From Vibrio sp. B1FLJ16 (GTDB taxonomy: Bacteria > Pseudomonadota > Gammaproteobacteria > Enterobacterales > Vibrionaceae), in the NCBI RefSeq assembly GCF_905175385.1, contig NZ_HG992749.1, positions 682,001-746,000 on the forward strand: a DNA stretch of 64,000 nt, written 5' to 3'. Both the position numbers and the translations under genes were made by a program. Shown here one piece after another: positions 57,584 through 64,000 of this stretch. The notes beneath the pieces are model-generated. The model had not been told where the DNA came from and searched no databases. It saw only the letters and a program-made list of their open reading frames with translations. The first letter of the stretch is position 1, and each line of letters opens with the position of its first letter.

Positions 57584-58531
57584 ATGGATGATGAAGATAA
57601 GAAGTGCGATTGTCCGCCTCCCGGCCTGCCCCAATGGATGGGTACTTTCGCTGATTTGATGTCACTATTGATGTGTTTCTTTGTTCTTCTGCTCTCTTTC
57701 TCAGAGATGGATGTGCTCAAATTTAAGCAGATTGCAGGTTCGATGAAATTCGCTTTTGGGGTGCAAAACCAGCTTGAAGTAAAAGACATTCCTAAAGGGA
57801 CCAGTATCATTGCTCAGGAGTTCAGACCGGGTAGACCGGAGCCGACACCGATTGATGTCATTATGCAGCAAACGATGGATGTGACTCAGCAAACACTTGA
57901 GTTCCACGAAGGTGAATCGGATCGCGCTGGTGGGACCAAGCGAGATCTGGGGCAACTGACTGGTGGCCAGTCACCGGAGACCTCAACACGCGCCAATCAG
58001 ACTACAGAATCTGACATGCAACAGCAGCAGTCTCAGGATATGTCGCAGGAGATGGAAACCCTGATGGAGAGTATCCAAAAAGCTCTGGAGCGGGAAATTG
58101 AACAAGGCGCGATTGAAGTTGAAAACTTAGGTCAGCAAATCGTGATTCGTATGCGTGAGAAAGGTGCATTTCCGGAAGGCTCCGCGTTCTTACAGCCTAA
58201 GTTCCGTCCTCTGGTACGCCAGATTGCTGAACTGGTTAAAGATATTCCGGGTATCGTAAGGGTATCTGGTCATACTGATAATCAACGTCTGGATTCCGAG
58301 CTGTACCGTTCTAACTGGGATCTCTCTTCGCAGCGCGCGGTTTCTGTTGCTCAGGAGATGGAGAAGGTCAGAGGGTTTTCACATCAGCGTTTGCGGGTCA
58401 GGGGCATGGCAGATACAGAGCCACTAGTACCTAACGATTCAGATGAGAACCGAGCGCTGAACCGACGTGTCGAAATCAGCATTATGCAAGGTGAACCTTT
58501 GTACAGTGACGAAGTGCCTGTGATTCAATAA
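57584..58531 (+). CDS. pomB: Sodium-type flagellar stator protein PomB
   Basis: 315 residues when started at the ATG at 57584 (AGGAG seven bases away); a GTG one codon before is in frame. With this start the essential Na+-binding Asp in the membrane helix (MGTFADLMSLLMCFF) is residue 24, exactly as in V. alginolyticus PomB. A single membrane helix is followed by a Gln-rich linker (about 110-165) and an OmpA-like peptidoglycan-binding domain (VRVSGHTDNQRLDSELYRSN, NRALNRRVEISIM). It anchors the motor stator to the cell wall. Operon with pomA, spacing 14 bases. Confidence 0.97.
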   Translation: MDDEDKKCDCPPPGLPQWMGTFADLMSLLMCFFVLLLSFSEMDVLKFKQIAGSMKFAFGVQNQLEVKDIPKGTSIIAQEFRPGRPEPTPIDVIMQQTMDVTQQTLEFHEGESDRAGGTKRDLGQLTGGQSPETSTRANQTTESDMQQQQSQDMSQEMETLMESIQKALEREIEQGAIEVENLGQQIVIRMREKGAFPEGSAFLQPKFRPLVRQIAELVKDIPGIVRVSGHTDNQRLDSELYRSNWDLSSQRAVSVAQEMEKVRGFSHQRLRVRGMADTEPLVPNDSDENRALNRRVEISIMQGEPLYSDEVPVIQ

Positions 58532-58554
58532 TCGCGACGACTTCTATAATGATT

Positions 58555-58585
58555 AAGCGAGCAGATTGCTCGCTTTTTTTGTCTT
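58555..58585 (+). terminator. Terminator of pomAB
   Basis: AAGCGAGCA (58555-58563) pairs perfectly with TGCTCGCTT (58567-58575), followed by a T-run. Confidence 0.92.
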
Positions 58586-58730
58586 TCGATTCCTCTTGGG
58601 TGTATAATCTTGCGCCCTAAAAGTGAGCTCTTAATATCGTTTTAGCGTAAGCATACGATATGATGTGATTCTTCTATAGTTTTTAGAGTTCACCCTTTGT
58701 TGATTGCGAAACTAACCTGCGAATTTAACT

Positions 58731-60178
58731 ATGAAATTTATTGTAAAGCCCCATCCAGAAATTTTTGTAAAAAGTGAATCTGTGCGTAAGCGCTTCACAA
58801 AGATTTTAGAGTGTAACATTCGTAATATCGTTAAAAGCCGTACGGAATCTGTTGCGGTATTTAACCGTCGTGATCATATTGAAGTGACTTCTGAAAGCGA
58901 CAAATATCACGCTGAAGTGTTAGAAATCCTGACGCATACACCTGGTATTCACCACGTGCTTGAAGTTAAGCAGTCGGAGTTTAAAGACTTGCATGACATC
59001 TATGAGCAAGTGCTTGAGTTAAACCGTCCACTAATTGAAAACAAAACTTTTGTGGTACGCGCTAAGCGCCGTGGTAAGCATGACTTTACCTCTATCGAGC
59101 TGGAGCGTTATGTCGGTGGTGGTCTGAACAAGCGGTGGAAAGTGCGAGTGTGAAACTGCACAACCCTGATGTGACAGTAAAAGTTGAAGTCTCAGGTGAC
59201 AAACTGAATCAGGTCCTGGCTCGTTACAAAGGTCTGGGCGGCTTCCCTCTGGGTACCCAAGAAGACGTATTGAGCCTGATCTCTGGTGGTTTCGACTCTG
59301 GCGTATCAAGTTACCTGCACATTAAGCGTGGCTCAAAAGTTCATTACTGTTTCTTTAACCTGGGTGGTCCTGCGCACGAAATCGGTGTTAAACAGGTTTC
59401 TCACTACCTGTGGAACAAATACGGTTCTTCAGCCAAAGTGCGCTTTATCTCGGTAGATTTCGAACCTGTAGTGGCTGAAATCCTTGAGAAGGTAGATGAC
59501 GGTCAGATGGGCGTGATCCTTAAGCGTATGTTTATGCGAGCCGCAGGTATGGTTGCACGTAAATTTAAGATTGAAGCACTGGTAACCGGTGAAGCGCTTG
59601 GTCAGGTTTCCAGCCAGACGCTGACTAACCTGCGCCACATCGATAACGTGACAGACACACTGATTCTGCGTCCGCTTATCAACTGGGATAAAGAAGATAT
59701 CATTAACCTGGCCCGTGAAATCGGTACCGAAGATTTTGCTAAAACTATGCCTGAATACTGTGGCGTAATTTCTAAGAAGCCAACGGTAAAAGCAGTTAAA
59801 GCGAAACTGGAAGCGGAAGAAGAGAAGTTTGATTTCTCTATTCTGGAAAATGTCGTCAAAGAAGCCCGCGTAATGGACATTCGCGATATTGCGAAAGAGT
59901 CTGAGAAAGCGGCTCCTGAAGTTGAACAAGTTCAGGCGGTTGAAGAGCACGCCATTGTTCTGGATATCCGCAGCCCTGACGAAGAAGACGATAATCCGCT
60001 GGAAATTGAAGGCGTTGATGTAAAACACATCCCGTTCTACAAACTTGGTACTCAGTTCGGTGACTTAGACCAGTCTAAGACTTATCTGTTGTACTGTGAC
60101 CGTGGTGTCATGAGCCGCCTGCAGGCACTTTACCTGCAAGAGCAAGGCTTTAATAACGTTAAGGTTTATCGTCCATAG
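58731..60178 (+). pseudogene. thiI: tRNA 4-thiouridine synthetase ThiI, split by a one-base frameshift
   Basis: ThiI transfers sulfur to U8 of tRNA and, in some bacteria, to ThiS for thiamine synthesis. The first frame (58731-59153) encodes the N-terminal ferredoxin-like and THUMP domains up to [10 protein letters not shown] and then reads RWKVRV and stops. The second frame (to 60178) resumes with [15 protein letters not shown], which aligns directly after GGGLN in E. coli ThiI (HIESARVKLTNPDVTV). One missing base near 59133, for example CAG read as CG, explains it. The PP-loop SGGFDSG, and the rhodanese Cys in [12 protein letters not shown], are intact in the second frame. Real mutation or sequence error cannot be decided here. 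Confidence 0.9.
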
Positions 60179-60584
60179 TCCAGTGATGAACGGCTTGTAG
60201 TAAGCGAATGGCATAGAAGCGTAAACTGAGCGAACAGTTTGCGCTTTTTTTGTAACTTTATTCAGTCCTGGTGAAGTGCCTCGGGGTATATTGATGTGGA
60301 AGGCTCCCTTTTTTATTGGTGTTGATATAACGAAAATTAATCCGAAACAGGCTGAAAAAAGTGAGCTTAATCCCAAGGAGCAGACTGAGTTACCTCTGAT
60401 GATGTCTTAAATTCGTATATCGCTTTAGCTCTTGTACATATCGAACTAGAGTAAAAGAACAATTAAGAAATATTAGCCGTGCATACTTATGCGTTACGTC
60501 GTAAAGGTGAGACATATTAGTTAAAGTTTCTGATATTTTTTATTGTAGTGGTTAGATATGCCATTTTCTTTTGGGACGATAGAT
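60179..60584. other. Intergenic region between thiI and gcvB
   Basis: Holds the thiI terminator (60217-60252). A 38-codon frame at 60294-60410 (MWKAPFFIGVDITKINPKQA...) has only a weak GGGGT ahead of it and no promoter, so I do not call it. Nothing else is recognised up to the GcvB terminator. Confidence 0.5.
60217..60252 (+). terminator. Terminator of thiI
   Basis: AGCGTAAACTG (60218-60228) pairs with CAGTTTGCGCT (60235-60245, one G-T pair), then seven T. Confidence 0.9.
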
Positions 60585-60793
60585 AAAAAAACACCGCCTA
60601 AAAAAGGCGGTGTAAGAAATTTGACAGACAGGTCAAAAATAAATACAGGAAGTATCTGTTCTGCCTCAGGGATAGTAGGCACAACATCATGGTAGAAATC
60701 TACCTAACTCGAAAAACGAGTTTGCAAACACAACATCGCAACAACGAAGCCAATTGATTTCCTGAGAAATCAAGCCGTTCAGGCTCGTGTTGC
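60585..60793 (-). ncRNA. gcvB: GcvB small regulatory RNA
   Basis: About 209 nucleotides, divergent from gcvA as in enterobacteria. Reading the minus strand, the G/U-rich seed region GTTGTTGCGATGTTGTGTTT is present, then a GGTAGATTTCTACC hairpin that parallels E. coli GGTAGCAAAGCTACC. ACTTCCTGTA and CCTGTCTGTC segments, also conserved, come next. The terminator ACACCGCC...GGCGGTGT with a T-run on the minus strand ends it (60585-60613). GcvB is an Hfq-binding RNA that represses many amino acid and peptide transporter mRNAs and is activated by GcvA. The exact 5' end (60790-60795) is estimated from the -10 element. Confidence 0.9.
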
Positions 60794-60800
60794 GGTGTGA

Positions 60801-60829
60801 AATATAGAATTTATCTGGCTGTTCGGCAA
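60801..60829 (-). promoter_or_regulatory. Candidate promoter of gcvB
   Basis: On the minus strand TTGCCG (60829-60824), a 17-base spacer and TATATT (60806-60801). GcvA sites are expected around and upstream of it, toward the gcvA start. Confidence 0.6.
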
Positions 60830-60882
60830 CGGAGATTTTATAATGTTTCAGATTAAAAAAACTAATCCTATTTGAGGTCCCT

Positions 60883-61803
60883 ATGTCTCGCAGATTGCCT
60901 CCTTTAAATTCTCTTCGGGTTTTTGAAGCTGCTGCACGTCACCTTAGCTTTACCCGTGCAGCAGAAGAATTATTTGTCACACAAGCCGCAGTGAGCCACC
61001 AGATCAAAGCTCTGGAAGAGTTCTTATCCCTTAAGCTGTTTCGCCGTCGCAACCGCTCTTTGCTACTGACGGAAGAGGGGCAAAGCTACTTTTTGGACAT
61101 TAAAGATATCTTCACTTCGATCGCTGAAGCGACTGATAAGGTATTGGAACGTAGTGAAAAAGGTGCGCTTACCATCAGCCTGCCACCAAGTTTTGCGATT
61201 CAGTGGTTGGTCCCCCGTTTGGCGGACTTTAATGCTCAGGAACCGGACATCGATGTGCGTATCAAAGCGGTGGATATGGACGAAGGATCACTGACTGATG
61301 ACGTGGATGTGGCTATCTACTATGGCCGTGGTAACTGGCCGGGTTTGCGCGCGGATAAACTGTATCAGGAGTACTTGATCCCACTTTGTTCTCCTTCATT
61401 ACTGCTGGGGAGTAAACCGCTGGAGTCGATGAACGACCTTCGTTTACACACTTTGTTACATGATACTTCCCGTAAAGACTGGAAGCAGTTTACTCGCCAA
61501 TACAACATCGAAGGCATCAATGTGAATCATGGCCCCATTTTCAGCCATTCTACAATGGTGCTGCAGGCGGCGGTCCACGGGCAAGGTGTCGCTCTGGGCA
61601 ATAACGTGCTGGCCCAGCCAGAAATCGAAGCAGGACGACTGATTGCGCCGTTTGATGAGGTTTTAATTTCTAAAAATGCTTTTTACGTGGTTTGTCATGA
61701 ACAGCAAGCTGATATGGGGCGTATTGCGACATTCCGAGACTGGATGCTTGCAACGGCGAGAAAAGAACAAGAGGAAGTACTAGATGAGCCAGTGGATAGT
61801 TGA
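60883..61803 (+). CDS. gcvA: LysR-type regulator GcvA
   Basis: 306 residues. The winged HTH at the N-terminus (LPPLNSLRVFEAAARHLSFT, then RAAEELFVTQAAVSHQIKAL) is the GcvA signature, followed by a LysR substrate domain. GcvA activates the glycine cleavage operon with glycine and represses it with GcvR and purines, and it activates gcvB. The divergent GcvB RNA 54 bases upstream of the regulatory gap confirms the assignment. The gene overlaps the following hydrolase gene by 20 bases, and the gcvA-DUF423-rlmM order matches E. coli gcvA-ygdD-rlmM. Confidence 0.95.
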   Translation: MSRRLPPLNSLRVFEAAARHLSFTRAAEELFVTQAAVSHQIKALEEFLSLKLFRRRNRSLLLTEEGQSYFLDIKDIFTSIAEATDKVLERSEKGALTISLPPSFAIQWLVPRLADFNAQEPDIDVRIKAVDMDEGSLTDDVDVAIYYGRGNWPGLRADKLYQEYLIPLCSPSLLLGSKPLESMNDLRLHTLLHDTSRKDWKQFTRQYNIEGINVNHGPIFSHSTMVLQAAVHGQGVALGNNVLAQPEIEAGRLIAPFDEVLISKNAFYVVCHEQQADMGRIATFRDWMLATARKEQEEVLDEPVDS

Positions 61804-62407
61804 AGGGCCTGAAAGCGGGCCATTGTTTATTTTTGCTCACGGAGCAGGCGCAGGCATGGAACATGACTTCATGTCAGCGGTTGCTAAAGGGTTGGTAGAG
61901 CAGGGAATTCGAGTTGTTCGCTTTAACTTCCCGTATATGGTTAAGCGTGCTGAAGATGGTAAGAAGCGTCCGCCAGATCGCGCACCTAAATTACTCGAAG
62001 CCTACGAGGAAGTAATCACTCACTTTACCAATCAGCCTGTGGTTATCGGTGGTAAATCTATGGGCGGGCGCATGTCGAGTTTACTGGCTGAGAATGAGCT
62101 GGTGGCAGGGATGGCTTGTTTAGGTTACCCGTTTCATCCACCAGGTAAGCCGGAGAAATATAAAGGTGAGCATCTGGCCACTATTGAAAAGCCGACGCTG
62201 ATTCTGCAAGGAGAGCGGGATACTTTTGGTAAGAAAGAGGAATTTGAGCACTTTGCTTTATCGGAGCAGGTGCGTGTTATCTTTGTTCCTGATGGTGACC
62301 ATAGTTTTAAGCCACGTAAGAGATCTGGTTACACGGAAGCCGAAAACATTGAATTAGCTGTTAAACGCTTAGCTGATTTTATTAAGGAGATTAAAAGTGA
62401 AAAGTAA
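61784..62407 (+). CDS. Alpha/beta hydrolase (KANL3/Tex30-type dienelactone hydrolase-like)
   Basis: 207 residues. The fold starts GPLFIFAHGAGAGMEHDFMS; the nucleophile elbow is GGKSMGGRMSSLL with Ser in GxSxG form (GKSMG). The acid and base follow in ILQGERDTFG and VPDGDHSFKPRKRSG, so the Ser-Asp-His triad is complete. A positively charged RAEDGKKRPPDRAPKL segment is a mark of this subfamily. It is cytoplasmic (no signal) and of unknown substrate. Overlaps gcvA by 20 bases and the next gene by 11. Confidence 0.88.
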   Translation: MSQWIVEGPESGPLFIFAHGAGAGMEHDFMSAVAKGLVEQGIRVVRFNFPYMVKRAEDGKKRPPDRAPKLLEAYEEVITHFTNQPVVIGGKSMGGRMSSLLAENELVAGMACLGYPFHPPGKPEKYKGEHLATIEKPTLILQGERDTFGKKEEFEHFALSEQVRVIFVPDGDHSFKPRKRSGYTEAENIELAVKRLADFIKEIKSEK

Positions 62408-62795
62408 GTGGTTACTCTCTTTTACTGGGCTATCTGGATTGATTTGTGTTGCTCTAGGTGCATTTGCGGCTCACGGTTTAAAATCTAAATTAGCGCCTTA
62501 TCTTCTTGGTGTATTTGAAACCGGCGTTTTGTATCAGTTCATCCATACTTTAGCGATCGCATTTTGTGCGATTCTGCTGGTGATGAATTTGGGACAAAAA
62601 GCACAAAAGTATTTTTTCATCGCTGCGATTTGCTTTATCATCGGCATCTTTTGTTTTAGCGGCAGTCTATACGCGCTGGCGCTAACGGGTATTAAGTGGT
62701 TTGGACCAATCACTCCGATGGGGGGATTTATGTTCATGATCGGCTGGTGTCTGTTCTTTTTTGCTGCGTTTAATATCAAAGAGGTCTCCAAGTGA
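62397..62795 (+). CDS. DUF423 small membrane protein (YgdD-like)
   Basis: 132 residues from a GTG inside the end of the hydrolase gene. Four hydrophobic helices; [13 protein letters not shown] near the N-terminus and [26 protein letters not shown] are the DUF423 hallmarks. Function unknown; it is an inner membrane protein in E. coli, where it also sits between gcvA and rlmM. Its stop overlaps the rlmM start (GTGA). Confidence 0.93.
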   Translation: MKSKWLLSFTGLSGLICVALGAFAAHGLKSKLAPYLLGVFETGVLYQFIHTLAIAFCAILLVMNLGQKAQKYFFIAAICFIIGIFCFSGSLYALALTGIKWFGPITPMGGFMFMIGWCLFFFAAFNIKEVSK

Positions 62796-63883
62796 AACAA
62801 CTAATGCTCTATTGCCGTTCCGGCTTTGAGAAAGAGTGTGCTGGTGAAATTCAGGACAAAGCGACACAGTTGGAAGTGTATGGCTTCCCTCGTGTGAAGA
62901 AAAACTCAGGTTATGTTGTCTTCGAGTGTTACCAGGATGGAGACGCAGACAAATTAGTAAAAGGTTTAGACTTCAGTTCGCTGATCTTTGCTCGCCAAAT
63001 GTTTGCGGTGGCTGCGGAGTTTGAATCTCTGCCAAGTGAAGACCGTATAAGCCCAGTTCTGGCTGAGTTGTCTGAGGTGGAGGACTTCCCTCGTTGTGGC
63101 GATCTGCGTATTGAGACGCCAGATACTAATGAAGCAAAAGAGTTACTCAAGTTCTGCCGTAAATTTACCGTGCCAATGCGTCAGGCTCTACGTGGCAAAG
63201 GCCTGATGTGGGATAAAGATAACGCTAAGAAGCCGGTCCTGCATATCTGTTTTGTTGCGCCTGGTCACTGCTATGTTGGTTACTCATTACCGGGTAATAA
63301 CTCGCAGTTCTTTATGGGCATCCCTCGTCTTAAGTTCCCGGCCGATGCGCCAAGCCGTTCGACTCTGAAACTGGAAGAAGCATTCCACGTTTTTATTCCG
63401 CGTGACGAGTGGGATGAACGCCTTGCTCCGGGTATGTGGGGTGTTGACTTAGGTGCGTGTCCTGGCGGCTGGACTTACCAATTAGTGAAGCGTTCGATGT
63501 TCGTCCACTGTGTTGATAACGGCATGATGGCAGACAGCCTGATGGAAACCGGTCAGATCAAACACCATATGGTGGACGGGTTTAAGTTTGAACCGGATCG
63601 TAAGAACGTTACCTGGATTGTGTGTGACATGGTTGAGAAGCCAGCACGCGTAGCTCATTTGATGGGGCAGTGGCTACTTAAAGGTTGGGCTAAAGAAGCG
63701 ATCTTTAACTTAAAACTGCCAATGAAGGGGCGTTACGACGAGGTTCTGCAAGATCTTGAGAACCTGAAAATGTTCCTGATTGAGAACAAAGTGAAGTTCA
63801 AGCTGCAGGCGAAGCACCTTTATCATGACCGTGAAGAGATCACCATTCACATTCAGTGTTTGTCGAATATCTCTCCGCATTAA
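62792..63883 (+). CDS. rlmM: 23S rRNA C2498 2'-O-ribose methyltransferase RlmM
   Basis: 363 residues from a GTG that overlaps the previous stop by four bases. N-terminal THUMP-like domain ([19 protein letters not shown]), C-terminal Rossmann methyltransferase with the SAM motif [18 protein letters not shown] and the catalytic K-D-K-type residues ([14 protein letters not shown]). It methylates C2498 of 23S rRNA near the peptidyl transferase centre. Last gene of the gcvA run, with a strong terminator. Confidence 0.96.
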   Translation: MKQLMLYCRSGFEKECAGEIQDKATQLEVYGFPRVKKNSGYVVFECYQDGDADKLVKGLDFSSLIFARQMFAVAAEFESLPSEDRISPVLAELSEVEDFPRCGDLRIETPDTNEAKELLKFCRKFTVPMRQALRGKGLMWDKDNAKKPVLHICFVAPGHCYVGYSLPGNNSQFFMGIPRLKFPADAPSRSTLKLEEAFHVFIPRDEWDERLAPGMWGVDLGACPGGWTYQLVKRSMFVHCVDNGMMADSLMETGQIKHHMVDGFKFEPDRKNVTWIVCDMVEKPARVAHLMGQWLLKGWAKEAIFNLKLPMKGRYDEVLQDLENLKMFLIENKVKFKLQAKHLYHDREEITIHIQCLSNISPH

Positions 63884-63903
63884 GTAACACGGTATTGAGA
63901 ATG

Positions 63904-63936
63904 AAAAAAGCTCCTGATTTCAGGAGCTTTTTTATT
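63904..63936. terminator. Bidirectional terminator after rlmM
   Basis: AAAAAAGCTCCTGA (63904-63917) pairs perfectly with TCAGGAGCTTTTTT (63920-63933) around TT. It works on both strands. Confidence 0.93.
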
Positions 63937-64000
63937 GTATAAAGCTTTTATTGGCCGAAAAGGTTAGCCGGCTTTATTCGGACCGGAAAAGCGAATATCT
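63937..64000. other. Window end, possible 3' end of a minus-strand gene
   Basis: The bidirectional terminator suggests that a convergent minus-strand gene ends here. Two minus-strand frames stay open to the window edge, one stopping at 63948-63950 and one at 63964-63966. There is too little sequence to name it. Confidence 0.3.

Noticed and set aside
60294..60410. 38-codon ORF starting MWKAPFFIGVDITKINPKQA
   Set aside because: Only a weak GGGGT precedes it, there is no promoter with proper spacing, and it starts right after the thiI terminator. Left as unproven.

Overview
This window is a chromosomal segment of a gammaproteobacterium of the genus Vibrio. The evidence is the gene order (ssrA-smpB-ratA-rnfH-bamE-recN-nadK-grpE-dnaK-dnaJ-minor pilins; pepD-gpt-frsA-crl-proBA; nrdR-ribD-ribE-ribB-ribH-nusB-thiL-pgpA; dxs-ispA-xseB; pomAB; gcvB/gcvA), the sodium-type flagellar stator genes pomA/pomB, and a tmRNA tag reading ANDENYALAA. 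Most of it is conserved core genome. The first 13.5 kb is accessory in character.

Layout. 1-2278: a secreted metzincin-type protease (cut by the window edge) coupled to a small secreted protein. 2279-4420: an AT-rich stretch with a soluble NarL-family kinase/regulator pair and a 23-codon scrap resembling the start of a nucleotide-sugar dehydrogenase. 4557-13535: a PgtC/PgtB/PgtA-like solute-binding protein, sensor kinase and sigma-54 activator, followed by a candidate sigma-54 promoter and an AfuABC-like ABC importer (a second solute-binding protein, a fused two-half permease, an ATPase). I infer that the first binding protein senses, and the importer takes up, a phosphorylated compound. 13856-19263: tmRNA, SmpB, RatA, RnfH, BamE, RecN (two LexA boxes) and NAD kinase. 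19285-23714: the GrpE/DnaK/DnaJ chaperones with sigma-32-type promoters. 23740-27188: type IV minor pilins. 27485-36784: AbgT transporter, TadA, a candidate tiny basic protein, a frameshifted mltF, purL with a PurR box, and a DUF3622 protein. 36861-47163: an aspartoacylase-like protein, pepD, an orphan CRP-site/small-ORF/terminator unit, a PurR-linked purine permease, gpt, frsA, crl, proB and proA. 47279-53438: the nrdR-rib-nusB-thiL-pgpA run. 53508-60178: isoprenoid genes, xseB, pomAB with a FliA-like promoter, and a frameshifted thiI. 60585-63933: the GcvB small RNA divergent from gcvA, then a hydrolase, a DUF423 protein and rlmM.

Points of most interest: (i) the complete sense-and-import module for an unidentified, probably phosphorylated, ligand with two related binding proteins that share a C-terminal helical extension; (ii) the translationally coupled secreted protease pair with no visible propeptide; (iii) two candidate small genes, one with a CRP site and strong terminator and one encoding a 44-residue protein without acidic residues; (iv) single-base frameshifts in mltF and thiI, which may be real or may be sequence errors. 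I found no CRISPR array, insertion sequence, prophage or ordinary tRNA gene. The module in (i) is a new combination to check rather than a proven new system.
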